A stretch of DNA of 64,000 nt, taken from NCBI RefSeq assembly GCF_016127915.1, contig NZ_CP066059.1:124001-188000 (forward strand). The letters run 5' to 3'. Source of the DNA: Streptococcus oralis. GTDB lineage: Bacteria > Bacillota > Bacilli > Lactobacillales > Streptococcaceae. The notes below the pieces were generated by a model. It did no database searches and had not been told where the DNA came from. It saw nothing but the letters and a program-made list of their open reading frames with translations. Below, piece after piece: positions 27,282 to 37,770 of the stretch. The first letter of the stretch is position 1, and each line of letters begins with the position of its first letter. The translations under genes and the position numbers were made by a program.

Positions 27282-30200
27282 CGATTCAACTCCTCTCTCA
27301 TTTTCTCAAACCAAGCTTGCTTGAGCTTTTCTCCGACCAGACGCTTACCGTCAGCTAAGTCCAACTTCTCTAGGAAACGGGCTTGTCCTAAGTGGTAATT
27401 GGCTTCAAATCCAGTGATGGCTTGGTGTTGCTGGACATACGGGGCAATACTTCTGCCGTTTTCTGTGTATGGATTAATGGCAAAATGGCCTTCTAAAATC
27501 TTCTCAGCTGCCTTCTTGTAAAGATGGGCATTGTAGTCCAATAAGAGCTGGAATTCCTCGTCTGTCAGCTGATTAGCCTTGTTTTTGTTGTAAAATTCGC
27601 CCAAGTGACTGCTTTCTTTTTCTAAAAAGAGTCCCTGGTATTTCATAGATTTGCTGGCTTCTGCTACTGCTCCTGCCAGACTTTTAACAGCTAATAAAGA
27701 TTGGACAGGCTCAGCCATTTCCAAGTACATGGCACCGAAAAAGTTCTGCTCCCCTTCTCTTTTTAGGGCAGCAAGATAGGTTGGCAGTTGGGAATTAAGC
27801 CCATTAAAGAAATGAGGAAACTGGAACTGAGTCAGACTAGACTTGTAGTCCACCACTCCTAGCGCTCCATCAGCTTTCAGGCGGTCAATACGGTCAACCT
27901 TGCCTCGCACATGGACACTGCGACCATCGTCCAATTGAATAAAGGCCTGATCCTTTCCACCAAATGTTGCCTCCTCTTGGATGGTTTCAATGGCTGGATT
28001 ATGACGAAGGATGTGGCCTGTTGTCCGCGCAACATCAAGCAGAATTTCCTTGGTAAACTGGGCTTCCAAACTTTCCTGATAAATAGCTTCAAATTCGCGT
28101 TCTTGGCTGGTTTCCTTGATAGCTTGCTCCAAACGCTGATCAAAGGAATTTTCAGCAGGGAGTTTCAAGGTACGTTCAAAAATACGATGCAAGAAATTCC
28201 CATGACTGCGAGCATCAGGACGAAGGCGCAATTCTTCCTGCAAACCTAAGACATAACGGAGGAAATAACTGTATTCATTGCGGTAAAACTCCGTCAAACC
28301 AGACGTAGACAGGCAAAACTCCTTGTCAGCGGGATAGAGAGCCTGCAAGGTCTCTTTCTCTAATGGCTTGCTACTTGGATTAGTTGGGATAACTGGATTT
28401 GTAAGACCTTTTTGGTCAAGTTTTTTCCCCATGATACGAGCCAAAACCTTGACAAAGGTCAAATCTTGCTCAGTATTACTTGTCTCGCCCTGCTGATGAT
28501 AGGCAACTAGACTAGACAATAGACTGTGATAAGAACCCATATCATCCTTAGACAGACTTTTTTGATGAATCTTCTTCTCTGTCCGGCTAAATCCAAAACT
28601 CACCAGTTCCTGAAGATAGGCCGTTTCCTTGCTCTCATTTTCATTAAGAAGACTTGGTGCTGACAACACCAACTGCTTACGGGCGGCATTGACTAAAGAA
28701 AGCATGGTATAGCGATTTTTCTTGAGATTTTCGCTACTTGCAATCAGTAATTGTGCTCCCTCTTCAGTAGCTTGGTTTAGGCTTTGTCTTTCTTCATCTG
28801 TCAATAGACTGGTGTTTTGCGCAATTTTTGGCAAATGATCCTGAGTGAGTCCAATGGCATAGACAAAGTCAGCGGTCAGAGGTGCAATCAAATCGTAACT
28901 CTGCACCAGAACAGTGTCCACTGTCGCTGGAATAGTGCGATACTGAGATAAAGTCATCCCTGAGTGGAGCAAGGCTAGGAAGTCCTCCAGACTAACTTGC
29001 GAACCATCAAAAACCGTCGCAAATTGTTCTAAAGCATGACAAAAGGCTTTCCAAACTTCAGCTTGTCTTTCCTGTTCTAGAGTTTCCATAGTAGCTGTCA
29101 AATCTTGCATCTGCTTGCTTAAAGCAGCATTTTTTAGAAAAATACTCCACTTTTGCAAGAGATTTTCAGCTTTTTGCTTCCGACTGGCAAATAAGGTTTC
29201 AAGTGGTACCAAAACTCGCAGACGAATGGCGTTCAAACGTGCCAAATCAAATTTTCCGTGGTGGGATTTTGTGAAGGTCTGCTGAAAAGCTGGCAACCCA
29301 TTGATGCCAAGATAGCGGAGATATTGCTCAAAAGTATCAATATCATCCTGACTAAGGTCAGTATACAAACCAGTTCTGAGGAGATTAATCAAATCTTCTT
29401 GACGAAAACGGTAGCGTTTCAAACGCAAAATAGATTCGACATACTGGGTTAAGGGGTGGTGAGCCATAGATTCACTTCTACCAAGATAGAAAGGAATCTG
29501 GTACTGGTCAAAAATGGTCTTTAAGGACAACTGATAAGAAGCCACATCTCCTAAGAGAATACGAAAATGCTTGTAACTCAGTTCTGGATTGTCATGTAAT
29601 TGTTGACGAATGCTGCGGGCTACCAACTCCAACTCTTCCTTTTGTGTCAAACAAGACCAGATTTGCAGATTTTCACGGTCTTTCTCATCGATATCTAAAG
29701 CGAGTTCTGAAAAGTCATAAGTAGACTCCAGCAAACGAGAGGCCTTGTCAAAACTATCGATCTTCTCATGCGTCTGAGAACAATCCTGAGCAGGTATTTG
29801 GTATTTTGCCCCCAAATGATGGAGGAATTCCACACTGGCTTGGTAGAGATTTCCTTCAGTGAACGGACTGGTATAGGCTTTCTTGCTTGCATAGGCACCA
29901 ATAACAATCTCGGCACCTTTGCGATGGAGTAGATCCACTACACGCTCTTCCTCAGCAGAAAAACGGGTAAATCCGTCAATTACCAAGGCAAGTTGACTGA
30001 AATCACTACTTACCTTATCATTCTCAATAGCCTCAATCAAATGGGACAACTGACTTCCCTGAGCCAACTGACCATGATTGAGATAGGCCGTTACTTTCTC
30101 AAAAATCAAGAGTAAGTCTGCTCTCTTGTCCTCATCCGTCAAATTTTCTAAGTCCAAAAAGCTCATCTGAGCAGTCGTCATCTCATGATAAAGTTCAACC

Positions 30201-30553
30201 AACTGCTGGATAAATTGAGGATCCTGCTTAATTGCACCATAAACACGTAAGTCCTTGGGATCGAGTTCCGCAAGGCACTTATAAAAAGCCATCCCAAGCC
30301 CGATGTCATCTAGACTAGTTTTAGTCGGCAAATCATTCAAGACCAGGTAACGAGCCATTTGAGCGAAACGCGTGACGGTAATCGCAAAAGAAGCCTGCTG
30401 GGACAAGCATTCCAGCACGGCGCGTTCCTTTTCAAAAGAAAGAGAGTTGGGGGCGATGTAGAAGACCCGCTTGCCAGCAGCAACTAGCTCTTCCGCCTCT
30501 CTCGTTAAAATTTCAGTCAAAGAAGTCCGAATATCAGTATAAAGTAATTTCAT
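27278..30553 (-). CDS. rexB: ATP-dependent nuclease subunit B (AddB/RexB)
   Basis: The 1091-residue partner of RexA has a degenerate N-terminal helicase-like part: the Walker A position reads [12 protein letters not shown], without GKT, as expected for streptococcal RexB. The C-terminal nuclease motif GVVDYKSS is near residue 905. Unlike Bacillus AddB, no Cys quartet for an iron-sulfur cluster is apparent. It is first in the operon rexB-rexA-unknown and has its own strong promoter. Confidence 0.95.
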   Translation of the reverse strand: MKLLYTDIRTSLTEILTREAEELVAAGKRVFYIAPNSLSFEKERAVLECLSQQASFAITVTRFAQMARYLVLNDLPTKTSLDDIGLGMAFYKCLAELDPKDLRVYGAIKQDPQFIQQLVELYHEMTTAQMSFLDLENLTDEDKRADLLLIFEKVTAYLNHGQLAQGSQLSHLIEAIENDKVSSDFSQLALVIDGFTRFSAEEERVVDLLHRKGAEIVIGAYASKKAYTSPFTEGNLYQASVEFLHHLGAKYQIPAQDCSQTHEKIDSFDKASRLLESTYDFSELALDIDEKDRENLQIWSCLTQKEELELVARSIRQQLHDNPELSYKHFRILLGDVASYQLSLKTIFDQYQIPFYLGRSESMAHHPLTQYVESILRLKRYRFRQEDLINLLRTGLYTDLSQDDIDTFEQYLRYLGINGLPAFQQTFTKSHHGKFDLARLNAIRLRVLVPLETLFASRKQKAENLLQKWSIFLKNAALSKQMQDLTATMETLEQERQAEVWKAFCHALEQFATVFDGSQVSLEDFLALLHSGMTLSQYRTIPATVDTVLVQSYDLIAPLTADFVYAIGLTQDHLPKIAQNTSLLTDEERQSLNQATEEGAQLLIASSENLKKNRYTMLSLVNAARKQLVLSAPSLLNENESKETAYLQELVSFGFSRTEKKIHQKSLSKDDMGSYHSLLSSLVAYHQQGETSNTEQDLTFVKVLARIMGKKLDQKGLTNPVIPTNPSSKPLEKETLQALYPADKEFCLSTSGLTEFYRNEYSYFLRYVLGLQEELRLRPDARSHGNFLHRIFERTLKLPAENSFDQRLEQAIKETSQEREFEAIYQESLEAQFTKEILLDVARTTGHILRHNPAIETIQEEATFGGKDQAFIQLDDGRSVHVRGKVDRIDRLKADGALGVVDYKSSLTQFQFPHFFNGLNSQLPTYLAALKREGEQNFFGAMYLEMAEPVQSLLAVKSLAGAVAEASKSMKYQGLFLEKESSHLGEFYNKNKANQLTDEEFQLLLDYNAHLYKKAAEKILEGHFAINPYTENGRSIAPYVQQHQAITGFEANYHLGQARFLEKLDLADGKRLVGEKLKQAWFEKMREELNR

Positions 30554-30589
30554 CTCAGCCTCGTTTGCTTTATCAAAGTTTCTTACTCT

Positions 30590-30618
30590 ATTATAGCAAA
30601 GTTCGCTTCACAGTCCAA
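30590..30618 (-). promoter_or_regulatory. rexB promoter
   Basis: On the - strand: TTGGAC (30618-30613), a 17-bp spacer, and TGCTATAAT, with the -10 at 30595-30590. Confidence 0.8.
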
Positions 30619-30659
30619 ATCCAAAATTCTAGTTGACAATCATTTAATTAGCAAATCAA

Positions 30660-31079
30660 TCATGCTTCATCATCCACTTTCATATGCTGAAAGATATAGA
30701 GGAAAAAGTCTTTGGAAACTTCAAAATGTCCATAACGAAGTCGAGAAGTATAGTCTCTCCATTCAGGATGTTGTCTGGCTATTTCTATGGAACAATCTTT
30801 GACTGGTTGATAATACTCGACATTTCGTCTAAAGGGAAAGAATCCTTCGAATTGCTCTACTTGATGGGCCTTGTCGTCTATAATTTTACCTACGGCCACA
30901 AAAGCCTGTAACTTATCTTGACCATTCATATCGTATTTTGGACTATAGTATAAAAGGTAGTCTCCTTTTTTCATACGATTTAAGGGGCCACCCTTTCCAT
31001 GACAGACCTGACAAAAATTTCCTTCAACTCCTCTTAAAACATGGTTCTTCGAAACAACTCCGACCCAATATCTAGGCAT
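30660..31079 (-). CDS. EVE-domain protein
   Basis: The 139-residue protein is an EVE domain, a PUA/YTH-like fold: it starts RYWVGVVSKNHV, then a KKGDYLLYYSP segment, VGKIIDD and FPFRRNVEY. EVE domains bind modified bases in RNA or DNA and are common in defence islands. The segment VCHGKGGPLNRM resembles those in EVE-type proteins of Firmicutes. The start overlaps the MarR gene by 8 nt, so the two are one unit. Confidence 0.78.
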   Translation of the reverse strand: MPRYWVGVVSKNHVLRGVEGNFCQVCHGKGGPLNRMKKGDYLLYYSPKYDMNGQDKLQAFVAVGKIIDDKAHQVEQFEGFFPFRRNVEYYQPVKDCSIEIARQHPEWRDYTSRLRYGHFEVSKDFFLYIFQHMKVDDEA

Positions 31080-31533
31080 TTTTATCCTCCAACTCTACTA
31101 ACAAACGATTAAAAACTTCTCTATCGTTAGATAGTTTTTCAAAAAATTCTTCATCAACACCTTCTACTAAGGGTAAAGCTTGATTGGCCTTCTCCGCGCC
31201 AGACTTCGTCACTGAGACCAGTTTTGCCCGGCTATCCTTTGGATGTTGATCTCGTCCAATGTAGTCCTTCTTCTCCAGTAGCCTAACAATCTGGGAAACC
31301 GTCATGACATCCATACCAGTGAACCGAGCAATATCAACTTGCGTTACATATTCCTCTCTATTAGACAGAAACAAAAGCGAAGTCAAAACGATAAATTGGG
31401 GCAAAGTGAGGCCAACTGATTTCAAGACTCTTTTTAAGTTGCTTTCCCACTTGTTGTAGACTTTGATGAAAAGAAGACCTGTAGACTCTGTTTCATCATT
31501 TTTGTAAATTGAATTAAACTGATACTTTGACAT
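31072..31533 (-). CDS. MarR-family transcriptional regulator
   Basis: The 153-residue winged-helix protein shows the MarR core: VTQVDIARFTGMDVMTVSQI (recognition helix region), VRLLEKKDYIGR and the wing residues PKDSRAKLVSVT. Length and helical ends fit a dimeric repressor. AAGGAGAG precedes the ATG. It heads an operon with the EVE gene and probably represses it; the ligand is unknown. Confidence 0.88.
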   Translation of the reverse strand: MSKYQFNSIYKNDETESTGLLFIKVYNKWESNLKRVLKSVGLTLPQFIVLTSLLFLSNREEYVTQVDIARFTGMDVMTVSQIVRLLEKKDYIGRDQHPKDSRAKLVSVTKSGAEKANQALPLVEGVDEEFFEKLSNDREVFNRLLVELEDKNA

Positions 31534-31561
31534 TATCTCTCCTTAAATATTAAGTATACAT

Positions 31562-31590
31562 ATTATATAAGAATTTATTTTGTTTTTCAA
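31562..31590 (-). promoter_or_regulatory. Promoter of the marR-EVE operon
   Basis: On the - strand: TTGAAA (31590-31585), 17-bp spacer, TATAAT (31567-31562). An imperfect palindrome centred on GTATAC (about 31553-31558) just downstream could be the MarR operator. Confidence 0.75.
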
Positions 31591-31620
31591 GAAAAGGAAA
31601 GCCGAATGTTACAATTCTGT

Positions 31621-31649
31621 CAGACATTTTATAGTCTATATGCTATAAT
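31621..31649 (+). promoter_or_regulatory. Promoter of the HAD phosphatase gene
   Basis: Extended -10 TGCTATAAT (TATAAT 31644-31649) with CAGACA (31621-31626) 17 bp upstream. Confidence 0.65.
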
Positions 31650-31679
31650 AAAAGCAAAACACCTAGAAAAGGAAGTCTT

Positions 31680-32489
31680 ATGATTAAACTACTTGCCTTG
31701 GATATGGACGGAACCCTCCTTAATGAAGCCAAGGAAATCCCTCAAGCCCACATTACTGCTATTCACCAAGCCATTGAAAAAGGTGTCAAACTGGTTCTCT
31801 GTACAGGTCGCCCACTTTTCGGTGTCCTTCCCTACTATAAAAAACTAGGACTTGACCTCCAGAATGAGTATGTCATCGTCAATAACGGTTGTTCAACTCA
31901 CCAGACCAGTGACTGGAGTCTAGTTGACTGGCAAGAACTCAGTCCAGCTGACATTGAATACCTCTATGACCTAGCTGAACAAAGCGACGTCCAGTTGACT
32001 CTTTTTGATGAGAAACATTATTTTGTTCTCGGTGGCAAGCCAAATGAAATTGTTCAAAATGATGCCAAGCTAGTCTTTTCAGACCTAACTGAAATTTCCC
32101 TTGAGGAAGCCACCAGTGGTAAGTACCGTATGTTTCAGGGTATGTTTTTAGGCACCAAAGAGCAAACAGACGATTTTGAGCAGCGGTTTACTGAGGAACT
32201 CTGCCAGCGATTTAGCGGTGTTCGTTCGCAGCCTGTCATTTATGAAGCCATGCCACTTGGAACAACAAAGGCTACTGCTCTTTCTCGACTAGCAGCGATT
32301 TTGAAGATCGAGCCCTCAGAAATTATGGCCATGGGCGATGCCAATAACGATATCGAAATGCTTCAGTTTGCAGGACTTGGCATTGCTATGGGAAATGCCA
32401 GCGACCATGTCAAATCCTTAGCCAATGACGTTACGGCTAGCAATGAAGAAGGTGGCGTCGCGCGTGCCATTGAGAAGTATATTTTATAA
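31680..32489 (+). CDS. Cof-type HAD hydrolase (sugar phosphatase, YidA-like)
   Basis: The 269-residue protein is a HAD IIB phosphatase: motif I LALDMDGTLLNE at residues 4-15, motif II CTGRP, and motif IV MAMGDANNDIEML near residue 218. The family dephosphorylates sugar phosphates and related metabolites in the cytoplasm, with broad specificity. The cap insertion at about residues 85-185 is normal for the class. AAAGGAAG precedes the ATG. It is a single + strand gene among - strand genes. Confidence 0.9.
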   Translation: MIKLLALDMDGTLLNEAKEIPQAHITAIHQAIEKGVKLVLCTGRPLFGVLPYYKKLGLDLQNEYVIVNNGCSTHQTSDWSLVDWQELSPADIEYLYDLAEQSDVQLTLFDEKHYFVLGGKPNEIVQNDAKLVFSDLTEISLEEATSGKYRMFQGMFLGTKEQTDDFEQRFTEELCQRFSGVRSQPVIYEAMPLGTTKATALSRLAAILKIEPSEIMAMGDANNDIEMLQFAGLGIAMGNASDHVKSLANDVTASNEEGGVARAIEKYIL

Positions 32490-32493
32490 CAAG

Positions 32494-32533
32494 AAAAAGC
32501 AAATAGAGAGAATTTACTGCTATTTGCTTTTTT
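32494..32533. terminator. Bidirectional terminator
   Basis: AAAAAGCAAATAG (32494-32506) pairs with CTATTTGCTTTTT (32520-32532), between convergent genes. Confidence 0.9.
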
Positions 32534-32534
32534 G

Positions 32535-33272
32535 CTATTTAACTAAATAAGCAATCAAAGTTATGATCCATAGATGAGCTGGGTAGAAAATATAAAAGAA
32601 ATATTTACTCCAACTAGTTTCTTTTCCTCGCTGTCCATTATACAAGGCCATAAAAGGAAAAACGGTGATAAAGAGCCAGTCAGAATTGAAAAGCATCATT
32701 TCCAGTGTTTGGTGCCAAGTGTCGTAAATTTGGATGGAAGTCACTAACAAGAAGGCCCACAGAAAGGCATAGAGGAGATTTCGCAAGCCCTTGCGATTTC
32801 GACAAGAGTAACTAATCAAGAGAAATGGTAGCATGGTGATGCCACCCTCAGTAAAAAGACACCCGAAAATCAAGAGCCCAGCAAGCCCAATCCGACGCCA
32901 CAACTTCTCCTTTTTATCCAACTCTTTTCTGGGAAAACCAATCCAAAGCATGGTAACACCGATGGCCAAAGTCAGGAAAATATTATTAGTGACCATTACT
33001 CCTTTGGATACAAATAGGGCATTGAGAAGGCTATTTCCAGCAAACATGATAAGCGCCCAACTCCAAAGGCGGATGAGGTAGTTTTTCAAATTTCGAGTAT
33101 GGATAAATCCTTCCATAGCCATATAGGCAAACCAAACTCCCACACAACGGGTCAAGGCGTGAAAGATGCCTTCCCACAAAGGAGAAACGATCCCTGTGAT
33201 ATGAGGGATATGGTCTAGAACCATTACTGCCGCCATCAGATACTTCAACTGAGTCGCATTCCATTTTTTCAT
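32535..33272 (-). CDS. TraX-family membrane protein
   Basis: The 245-residue protein has about eight membrane helices and starts with the TraX-type segment MKKWNATQLKYLMAAVMVLD, followed by IPHI. The TraX family contains the F-pilin acetylase and the fimbrial subunit acetylase of other bacteria; in streptococci the acyl acceptor is unknown. AAGAGG precedes the ATG and an extended -10 box (TGCTATACT) lies at 33311-33303. Confidence 0.8.
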   Translation of the reverse strand: MKKWNATQLKYLMAAVMVLDHIPHITGIVSPLWEGIFHALTRCVGVWFAYMAMEGFIHTRNLKNYLIRLWSWALIMFAGNSLLNALFVSKGVMVTNNIFLTLAIGVTMLWIGFPRKELDKKEKLWRRIGLAGLLIFGCLFTEGGITMLPFLLISYSCRNRKGLRNLLYAFLWAFLLVTSIQIYDTWHQTLEMMLFNSDWLFITVFPFMALYNGQRGKETSWSKYFFYIFYPAHLWIITLIAYLVK

Positions 33273-33354
33273 AATAAACCTCTTTCTTTTTGATCTACAT
33301 AGAGTATAGCATACATTTCCACGTATAATCGTACACCCATCTTACATTTAAAAA

Positions 33355-33382
33355 GCCTATCTTACATTTTTGTAAGACAGGC
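33355..33382 (-). terminator. Terminator of the polyamine operon
   Basis: GCCT-x-TCTTACA / TGTAAGA-x-AGGC; on the - strand TTTTT follows. ATCTTACATTT is directly repeated just outside it (33339 and 33359). Confidence 0.85.
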
Positions 33383-33416
33383 GTGAATATCAAAAAATTA
33401 TTATGATATTTATCTT

Positions 33417-34292
33417 CTAGTCGGTAATCCGTTGGTACATTTCTGGTCTTCTATCACGAAACAGTCCCCAGTTGAGGCGTTCACTTGCTCCCTTGTCCAG
33501 GTCATAAGTTGCTAACAGAACAGCTTCTCCTTGTCTTTCAGCTCTCTCTAGAATAGCTCCTGTTTCATCCGTCATAAAGGAGGAACCGTAGAAGTCAAGA
33601 CTAGAACTCTGTCCGCCATTTTCCTCACTAGGAGTGACTTCCTCCAAACCATAACGATTGGCTGCAATGACTGGGACAATATTAGCTGCTGCGTGCCCTT
33701 GCATAGTACGTTGCCAGTGACCACAACTGTCTGTATCCAAAATTGGCTCTGAACCAATAGCTGTTGGGTAAAAAAGCAATTCTGCCCCATCCAATGCAAG
33801 ACAACGGGCTGTTTCAGGGAACCATTGATCCCAACAGATACCAATTCCAATCTTAGCATAACGAGTGTCCCAGACCTTGAAGCCAGTGTTACCAGGCGTG
33901 AAATAAAACTTTTCTTGATAATAATGGTCATCTGGTATGTGGGTTTTCCGATAAACGCCAAGTACCTCTCCATCTGCATCAATGATGGCGATTGAGTTAT
34001 ATAAGACATTCCCATCTTTTTCGTAGAAACTAATCGGTAAAACAACATTTAGTTCCTTAGCAAGCTCCTTGAAATGCTGAATAGCTGTATTTTCTGTCAC
34101 CGACTGGGCATACTGGTAGTAGTCATACTGGCGTTCCTGACAAAAATAAGGACGTTCAAACAATTCGGGCAAGAGAATGATTTGTGCGCCTTGTTCTGCA
34201 GCCTGACGTACTAGACGTTCCGCTGTTTGGATATTCGTTGCCACATCCTTAGCACATTGCATCTGGATCGCTGCAACTCTTACATTTCTCAT
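33417..34292 (-). CDS. aguB: N-carbamoylputrescine amidase
   Basis: The 291-residue protein belongs to the nitrilase/C-N hydrolase family, with the catalytic triad visible: Glu in LLPELFERPYFC (about residue 41), Lys in YRKTHIPDD (about 119), and Cys in GIGICWDQWFPE (about 157). It hydrolyses N-carbamoylputrescine to putrescine, CO2 and ammonia. It is the last gene of the operon speA-speE-lys1-nspC-aguA-aguB, 9 nt after aguA, and is followed by a strong terminator. Confidence 0.95.
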   Translation of the reverse strand: MRNVRVAAIQMQCAKDVATNIQTAERLVRQAAEQGAQIILLPELFERPYFCQERQYDYYQYAQSVTENTAIQHFKELAKELNVVLPISFYEKDGNVLYNSIAIIDADGEVLGVYRKTHIPDDHYYQEKFYFTPGNTGFKVWDTRYAKIGIGICWDQWFPETARCLALDGAELLFYPTAIGSEPILDTDSCGHWQRTMQGHAAANIVPVIAANRYGLEEVTPSEENGGQSSSLDFYGSSFMTDETGAILERAERQGEAVLLATYDLDKGASERLNWGLFRDRRPEMYQRITD

Positions 34293-34301
34293 CTTTTTCT
34301 C

Positions 34302-35387
34302 CTATTCTGGGATTTGTTGGGTGATACAGTGGATATTGCCACCACCTAAGAGAATATCTCTAGCTGCTATTCCTACGACTTTACGGTCTGGAAAACACTT
34401 GCTGAGGATATCTAGGGCCACTTGGTCATTGACATCCTCAAACTGGGGCACTAAGACAGCCTTGTTGGCAATATAGAAATTGACATAGGAAGCTGCAAGA
34501 CGTTCACCTGCATAACGCTCTTCTTCCCCTTCTTCATAGATGTAGCCTGGCAAATCCTCTTCGGTTACAACTTGTCGAACTGCAGGGATAGGCAATTTAT
34601 GAATGGTGAAGGGACGCCCTTTTGCATCCGTTTCCTTCTCTAAAAGCTCTAAATCAGCTACTGACATGGCATATTGGGGATCATTTTGATCATCTGTCCA
34701 AGCCAAGACAAGTTCTGCAGGACCAACGAAAGCGGCAACATTGTCAACGTGTTCATTGGTTTCGTCCTGATAAATACCATAAGGCAGCCAGATAACGTTT
34801 TCAGCGCCAAGGCACTCTAATAAGGTGTTTTCAATTTGCTCTTTAGACAGGTGGGGATTGCGACCAGCGCTTAGTAGGCAACTTTCAGTCACAAGAATGG
34901 TCCCTTGACCATCGCTTTGGATTGCCCCGCCTTCCAGTACAAAAGGTTTGGCATCGTAAACAGGCATTTCCAATGCCTCAGCAAAACGACTAGCTACTTG
35001 GTTATCCTCTTCATAATCTTGATAAAGACCATCTACAGCTCCACCCCAGGCATTGAAAGACCAATCGACTGCCAACTTGTCTCTTTTATCATTGACGAGA
35101 ATAGTCGGACCAGTATCACGGGCCCAGGCATCATTGGTAGGAATATCTAGATAAACGACCTTGTCTCCGAGATAGGATTGGGCTTCAGATAGATGGTCCC
35201 GTTCCACCAAAAGATAAACAGTTTCCCCTTCTGCTATGGTCTTGATAATTTGGCTAAATGCTTTTTTTGCAGCCTTTCCTTGAAAAGGCCATGAACCTGG
35301 TCGAGTCGGCCAAATCATCAAAGTCCCATGATGAGCTTCATACTCTGCTGGCATACGATAGCCTAATTTTTTTGGACTGTCCATCAT
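34302..35387 (-). CDS. aguA: Agmatine deiminase
   Basis: The 361-residue protein is a peptidyl-arginine-deiminase-fold enzyme. It shows [10 protein letters not shown] near residue 90, [12 protein letters not shown] near 149, the conserved His in NEHVDN near 210, and the catalytic Cys in [13 protein letters not shown] near 355. It converts agmatine to N-carbamoylputrescine. It overlaps nspC by 4 nt (ATGA) and acts between SpeA and AguB. Confidence 0.96.
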   Translation of the reverse strand: MMDSPKKLGYRMPAEYEAHHGTLMIWPTRPGSWPFQGKAAKKAFSQIIKTIAEGETVYLLVERDHLSEAQSYLGDKVVYLDIPTNDAWARDTGPTILVNDKRDKLAVDWSFNAWGGAVDGLYQDYEEDNQVASRFAEALEMPVYDAKPFVLEGGAIQSDGQGTILVTESCLLSAGRNPHLSKEQIENTLLECLGAENVIWLPYGIYQDETNEHVDNVAAFVGPAELVLAWTDDQNDPQYAMSVADLELLEKETDAKGRPFTIHKLPIPAVRQVVTEEDLPGYIYEEGEEERYAGERLAASYVNFYIANKAVLVPQFEDVNDQVALDILSKCFPDRKVVGIAARDILLGGGNIHCITQQIPE

Positions 35388-36511
35388 GATAATCTCCCTT
35401 TAAAGTCTTGATAGCCAAAGGCTTTGACTAAGCTGCAGTCACCTCGCTCGTCCATGAGATAGAGACTTGGCAAGCCAATACCGTTAAAGGTATTATTTTT
35501 GACAAAAGAATAAATGGCCATGTCTTCGAAATAAAGTCTATCACCGATTTGGACTGGATTTTCAAAGCTATAATCACCAATCACATCGCCCGTCAGACAG
35601 GTATTGGAAGAAAGTCTATAGGTATGGGCTTTTTCCTGTGCCTCAAAGCCATTTCTCAAAGGTGGACGATAGGGCATCTCAAGTACATCAGGCATATGGC
35701 AGGTCGCAGAGGCGTCTAAAACCAAGATTTCCATACCGTTTTCGACAATATCCAATACTTCAGTTGCTAGATAACCCGCATTGAGCGCAATGGCTTCACC
35801 AGGCTCAATATAAACTTCAAGATTGTAAGTTTCTCGGATACGCTTGATTTCAGAAATCAGCAAATCCACATCGTAGTCTTTTCTTGTGATGTGGTGTCCT
35901 CCACCCATATTGAGCCATTTGACCTCATGTAAATAAGGTCCAAACTGTTCTTCTACAGCTTTCAAAGTTGTCTCTAAATCATCTGCCCCCTGCTCACAAA
36001 GGGTATGAAAATGAAGACCATCTACTAAGTCCAGCAAATCACTCGGTATCTTCTCTAAAGTAACTCCAAACCGAGATCCCGGAGCACAAGGGTCATAGAG
36101 CGCATGATCTCCTTGGGTAGAACATTGAGGATTGAGGCGCAAACCGACACTAATACCAGCCTCTCGGCAACGAGCCCCATGTTTCCGCAACTGTCTCTCC
36201 GAGTTGAAGACGATATGGTCCGTTATCTCCAGCAATTCCTCCAAGTCTGCATCCTTGAAAGCAGGTGCAAATACATGGACTTCCCCTGGGAACTCTTCTC
36301 TAGCTAGCTTAACCTCATAGAGACCACTAGCCGTCGTACCTGATAGATACTGACTAATCAAGGGATAGGTTTTGTAGAGGGAATAAGCCTTCTGAGCAAG
36401 TAAAACCTTGCAGCCCGCTTCTTCCTGAACTTGCTGTAAAATACGGCAATTGGCTTCTAACTTGGCCAAGTCAATGACATAGGCTGGTGTGGGTACTTGT
36501 TCTAACTTCAT
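35384..36511 (-). CDS. nspC: Carboxynorspermidine/carboxyspermidine decarboxylase
   Basis: The 375-residue protein is a fold-III PLP decarboxylase. The PLP Lys is in [10 protein letters not shown] (about residue 41), the HFHTLCEQ segment is near 165, and the C-terminal [12 protein letters not shown] motif supplies the active-site Cys-x-x-x-Asp. It decarboxylates carboxyspermidine to spermidine. It overlaps the end of lys1 by 1 nt (TAATG). Confidence 0.93.
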   Translation of the reverse strand: MKLEQVPTPAYVIDLAKLEANCRILQQVQEEAGCKVLLAQKAYSLYKTYPLISQYLSGTTASGLYEVKLAREEFPGEVHVFAPAFKDADLEELLEITDHIVFNSERQLRKHGARCREAGISVGLRLNPQCSTQGDHALYDPCAPGSRFGVTLEKIPSDLLDLVDGLHFHTLCEQGADDLETTLKAVEEQFGPYLHEVKWLNMGGGHHITRKDYDVDLLISEIKRIRETYNLEVYIEPGEAIALNAGYLATEVLDIVENGMEILVLDASATCHMPDVLEMPYRPPLRNGFEAQEKAHTYRLSSNTCLTGDVIGDYSFENPVQIGDRLYFEDMAIYSFVKNNTFNGIGLPSLYLMDERGDCSLVKAFGYQDFKGRLS

Positions 36512-37770
36512 TAGTCCACCATTTGTGGATTTTCAACCACAACCCATGGCAAGCCGTACTCATTCAAAGCTTCCATGAATGGATCTGGATCCAATTCTTC
36601 AAGATTATAAACACCCGGTTGTTTCCAAGTACCGTTCATCACTAATTTGGTCCCAATCATGGCTGGAACTCCTGTTGTGTATGAAATTGCCTGTGACCCA
36701 ACTTCTGCGTAACATTCCTGATGGTCGCAAACATTGTAGATATAGATAGCCTTTTCAACACCGTCTTTGACACCTGTAAAGATACAGCCGATATTAGTTT
36801 TACCAACTGTGCGTGGGCCAAGGCTGGCAGGATCAGGAAGCAAGGCTTTCAAGAATTGAATCGGTACAATGTCTTGTCCATTAAAGTTAATAGCATCCGT
36901 ACGAAGAAGACCAACGTTTTCCAAGCATTTCATATGCGTTAGATAGGATTGGCCAAAAGTCATAAAGAAACGAATCCGTTTGACTCCAGGAATGTTTTTG
37001 GCCAATGATTCAATTTCTTCGTGGTGAAGGAGATACATGTCTTTTTGTCCAACCTGAGGGAAATCATACTCACGCTTAATTGACATGGCTTCGACTTCGA
37101 CCCATTTTCCATCTTCCCAGTAAGAACCTGGAGCAGAAACCTCGCGGAGATTGATTTCTGGGTTAAAGTTTGTTGCAAATGGATAACCGTGGTCACCACC
37201 ATTACAGTCTAGAATGTCGATATAGTGGATTTCATCAAAATAGTGTTTGAGGGCATATGCTGAAAAGACGCTGGTTACACCTGGGTCAAAGCCAGATCCA
37301 AGCAGAGCGGTCAAGCCTGCTTCTTTGAATTTTTCCTGATAAGCCCACTGCCATGAGTAGTCAAAGTAGGCTGTAAAACCAAGGTCCTTGCAACGTTTTT
37401 CATAAATGGCACGCCATTCTGGATCTTCTGTGTCCTCAGCCTCATAGTTGGCCGTGTCGATATAGTGGACACCTGTCGCCAAACAAGCATCCATGATGGT
37501 CAAATCTTGGTACGGTAGAGCTACGTTCAAAACGGCTTCTGGTTTGTAGCTTTCAATCAAAGCAATCACTTCTTCTACCTTGTCAGCATCAAGAGCAGCT
37601 GTCTCAATCTTAGTACTTGTTTTGCCTTCTAATTTAGCCTTCAAGTCATCACATTTTGACTTGGTACGACTGGCAATCATAATCTCTGTAAAGGTTTCAC
37701 TATCTTGGCAAATCTTTGAAATAGCAACTTGGGCAACGCCCCCACATCCGATAACTAATAAACGACTCAT
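36511..37770 (-). CDS. lys1: Carboxyspermidine dehydrogenase (saccharopine dehydrogenase family)
   Basis: The 419-residue protein has a Rossmann NAD(P) motif, LVIGCGGVAQVAI, at residues 4-16, and the saccharopine dehydrogenase-like fold with GSGFDPGVTSVF near residue 157. Neighbouring nspC points to the carboxyspermidine dehydrogenase role, which joins putrescine and aspartate semialdehyde reductively. Streptococcal annotation often calls it lys1, which suggests lysine synthesis, but context argues for polyamines. It overlaps speE by 4 nt. Confidence 0.9.
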   Translation of the reverse strand: MSRLLVIGCGGVAQVAISKICQDSETFTEIMIASRTKSKCDDLKAKLEGKTSTKIETAALDADKVEEVIALIESYKPEAVLNVALPYQDLTIMDACLATGVHYIDTANYEAEDTEDPEWRAIYEKRCKDLGFTAYFDYSWQWAYQEKFKEAGLTALLGSGFDPGVTSVFSAYALKHYFDEIHYIDILDCNGGDHGYPFATNFNPEINLREVSAPGSYWEDGKWVEVEAMSIKREYDFPQVGQKDMYLLHHEEIESLAKNIPGVKRIRFFMTFGQSYLTHMKCLENVGLLRTDAINFNGQDIVPIQFLKALLPDPASLGPRTVGKTNIGCIFTGVKDGVEKAIYIYNVCDHQECYAEVGSQAISYTTGVPAMIGTKLVMNGTWKQPGVYNLEELDPDPFMEALNEYGLPWVVVENPQMVD

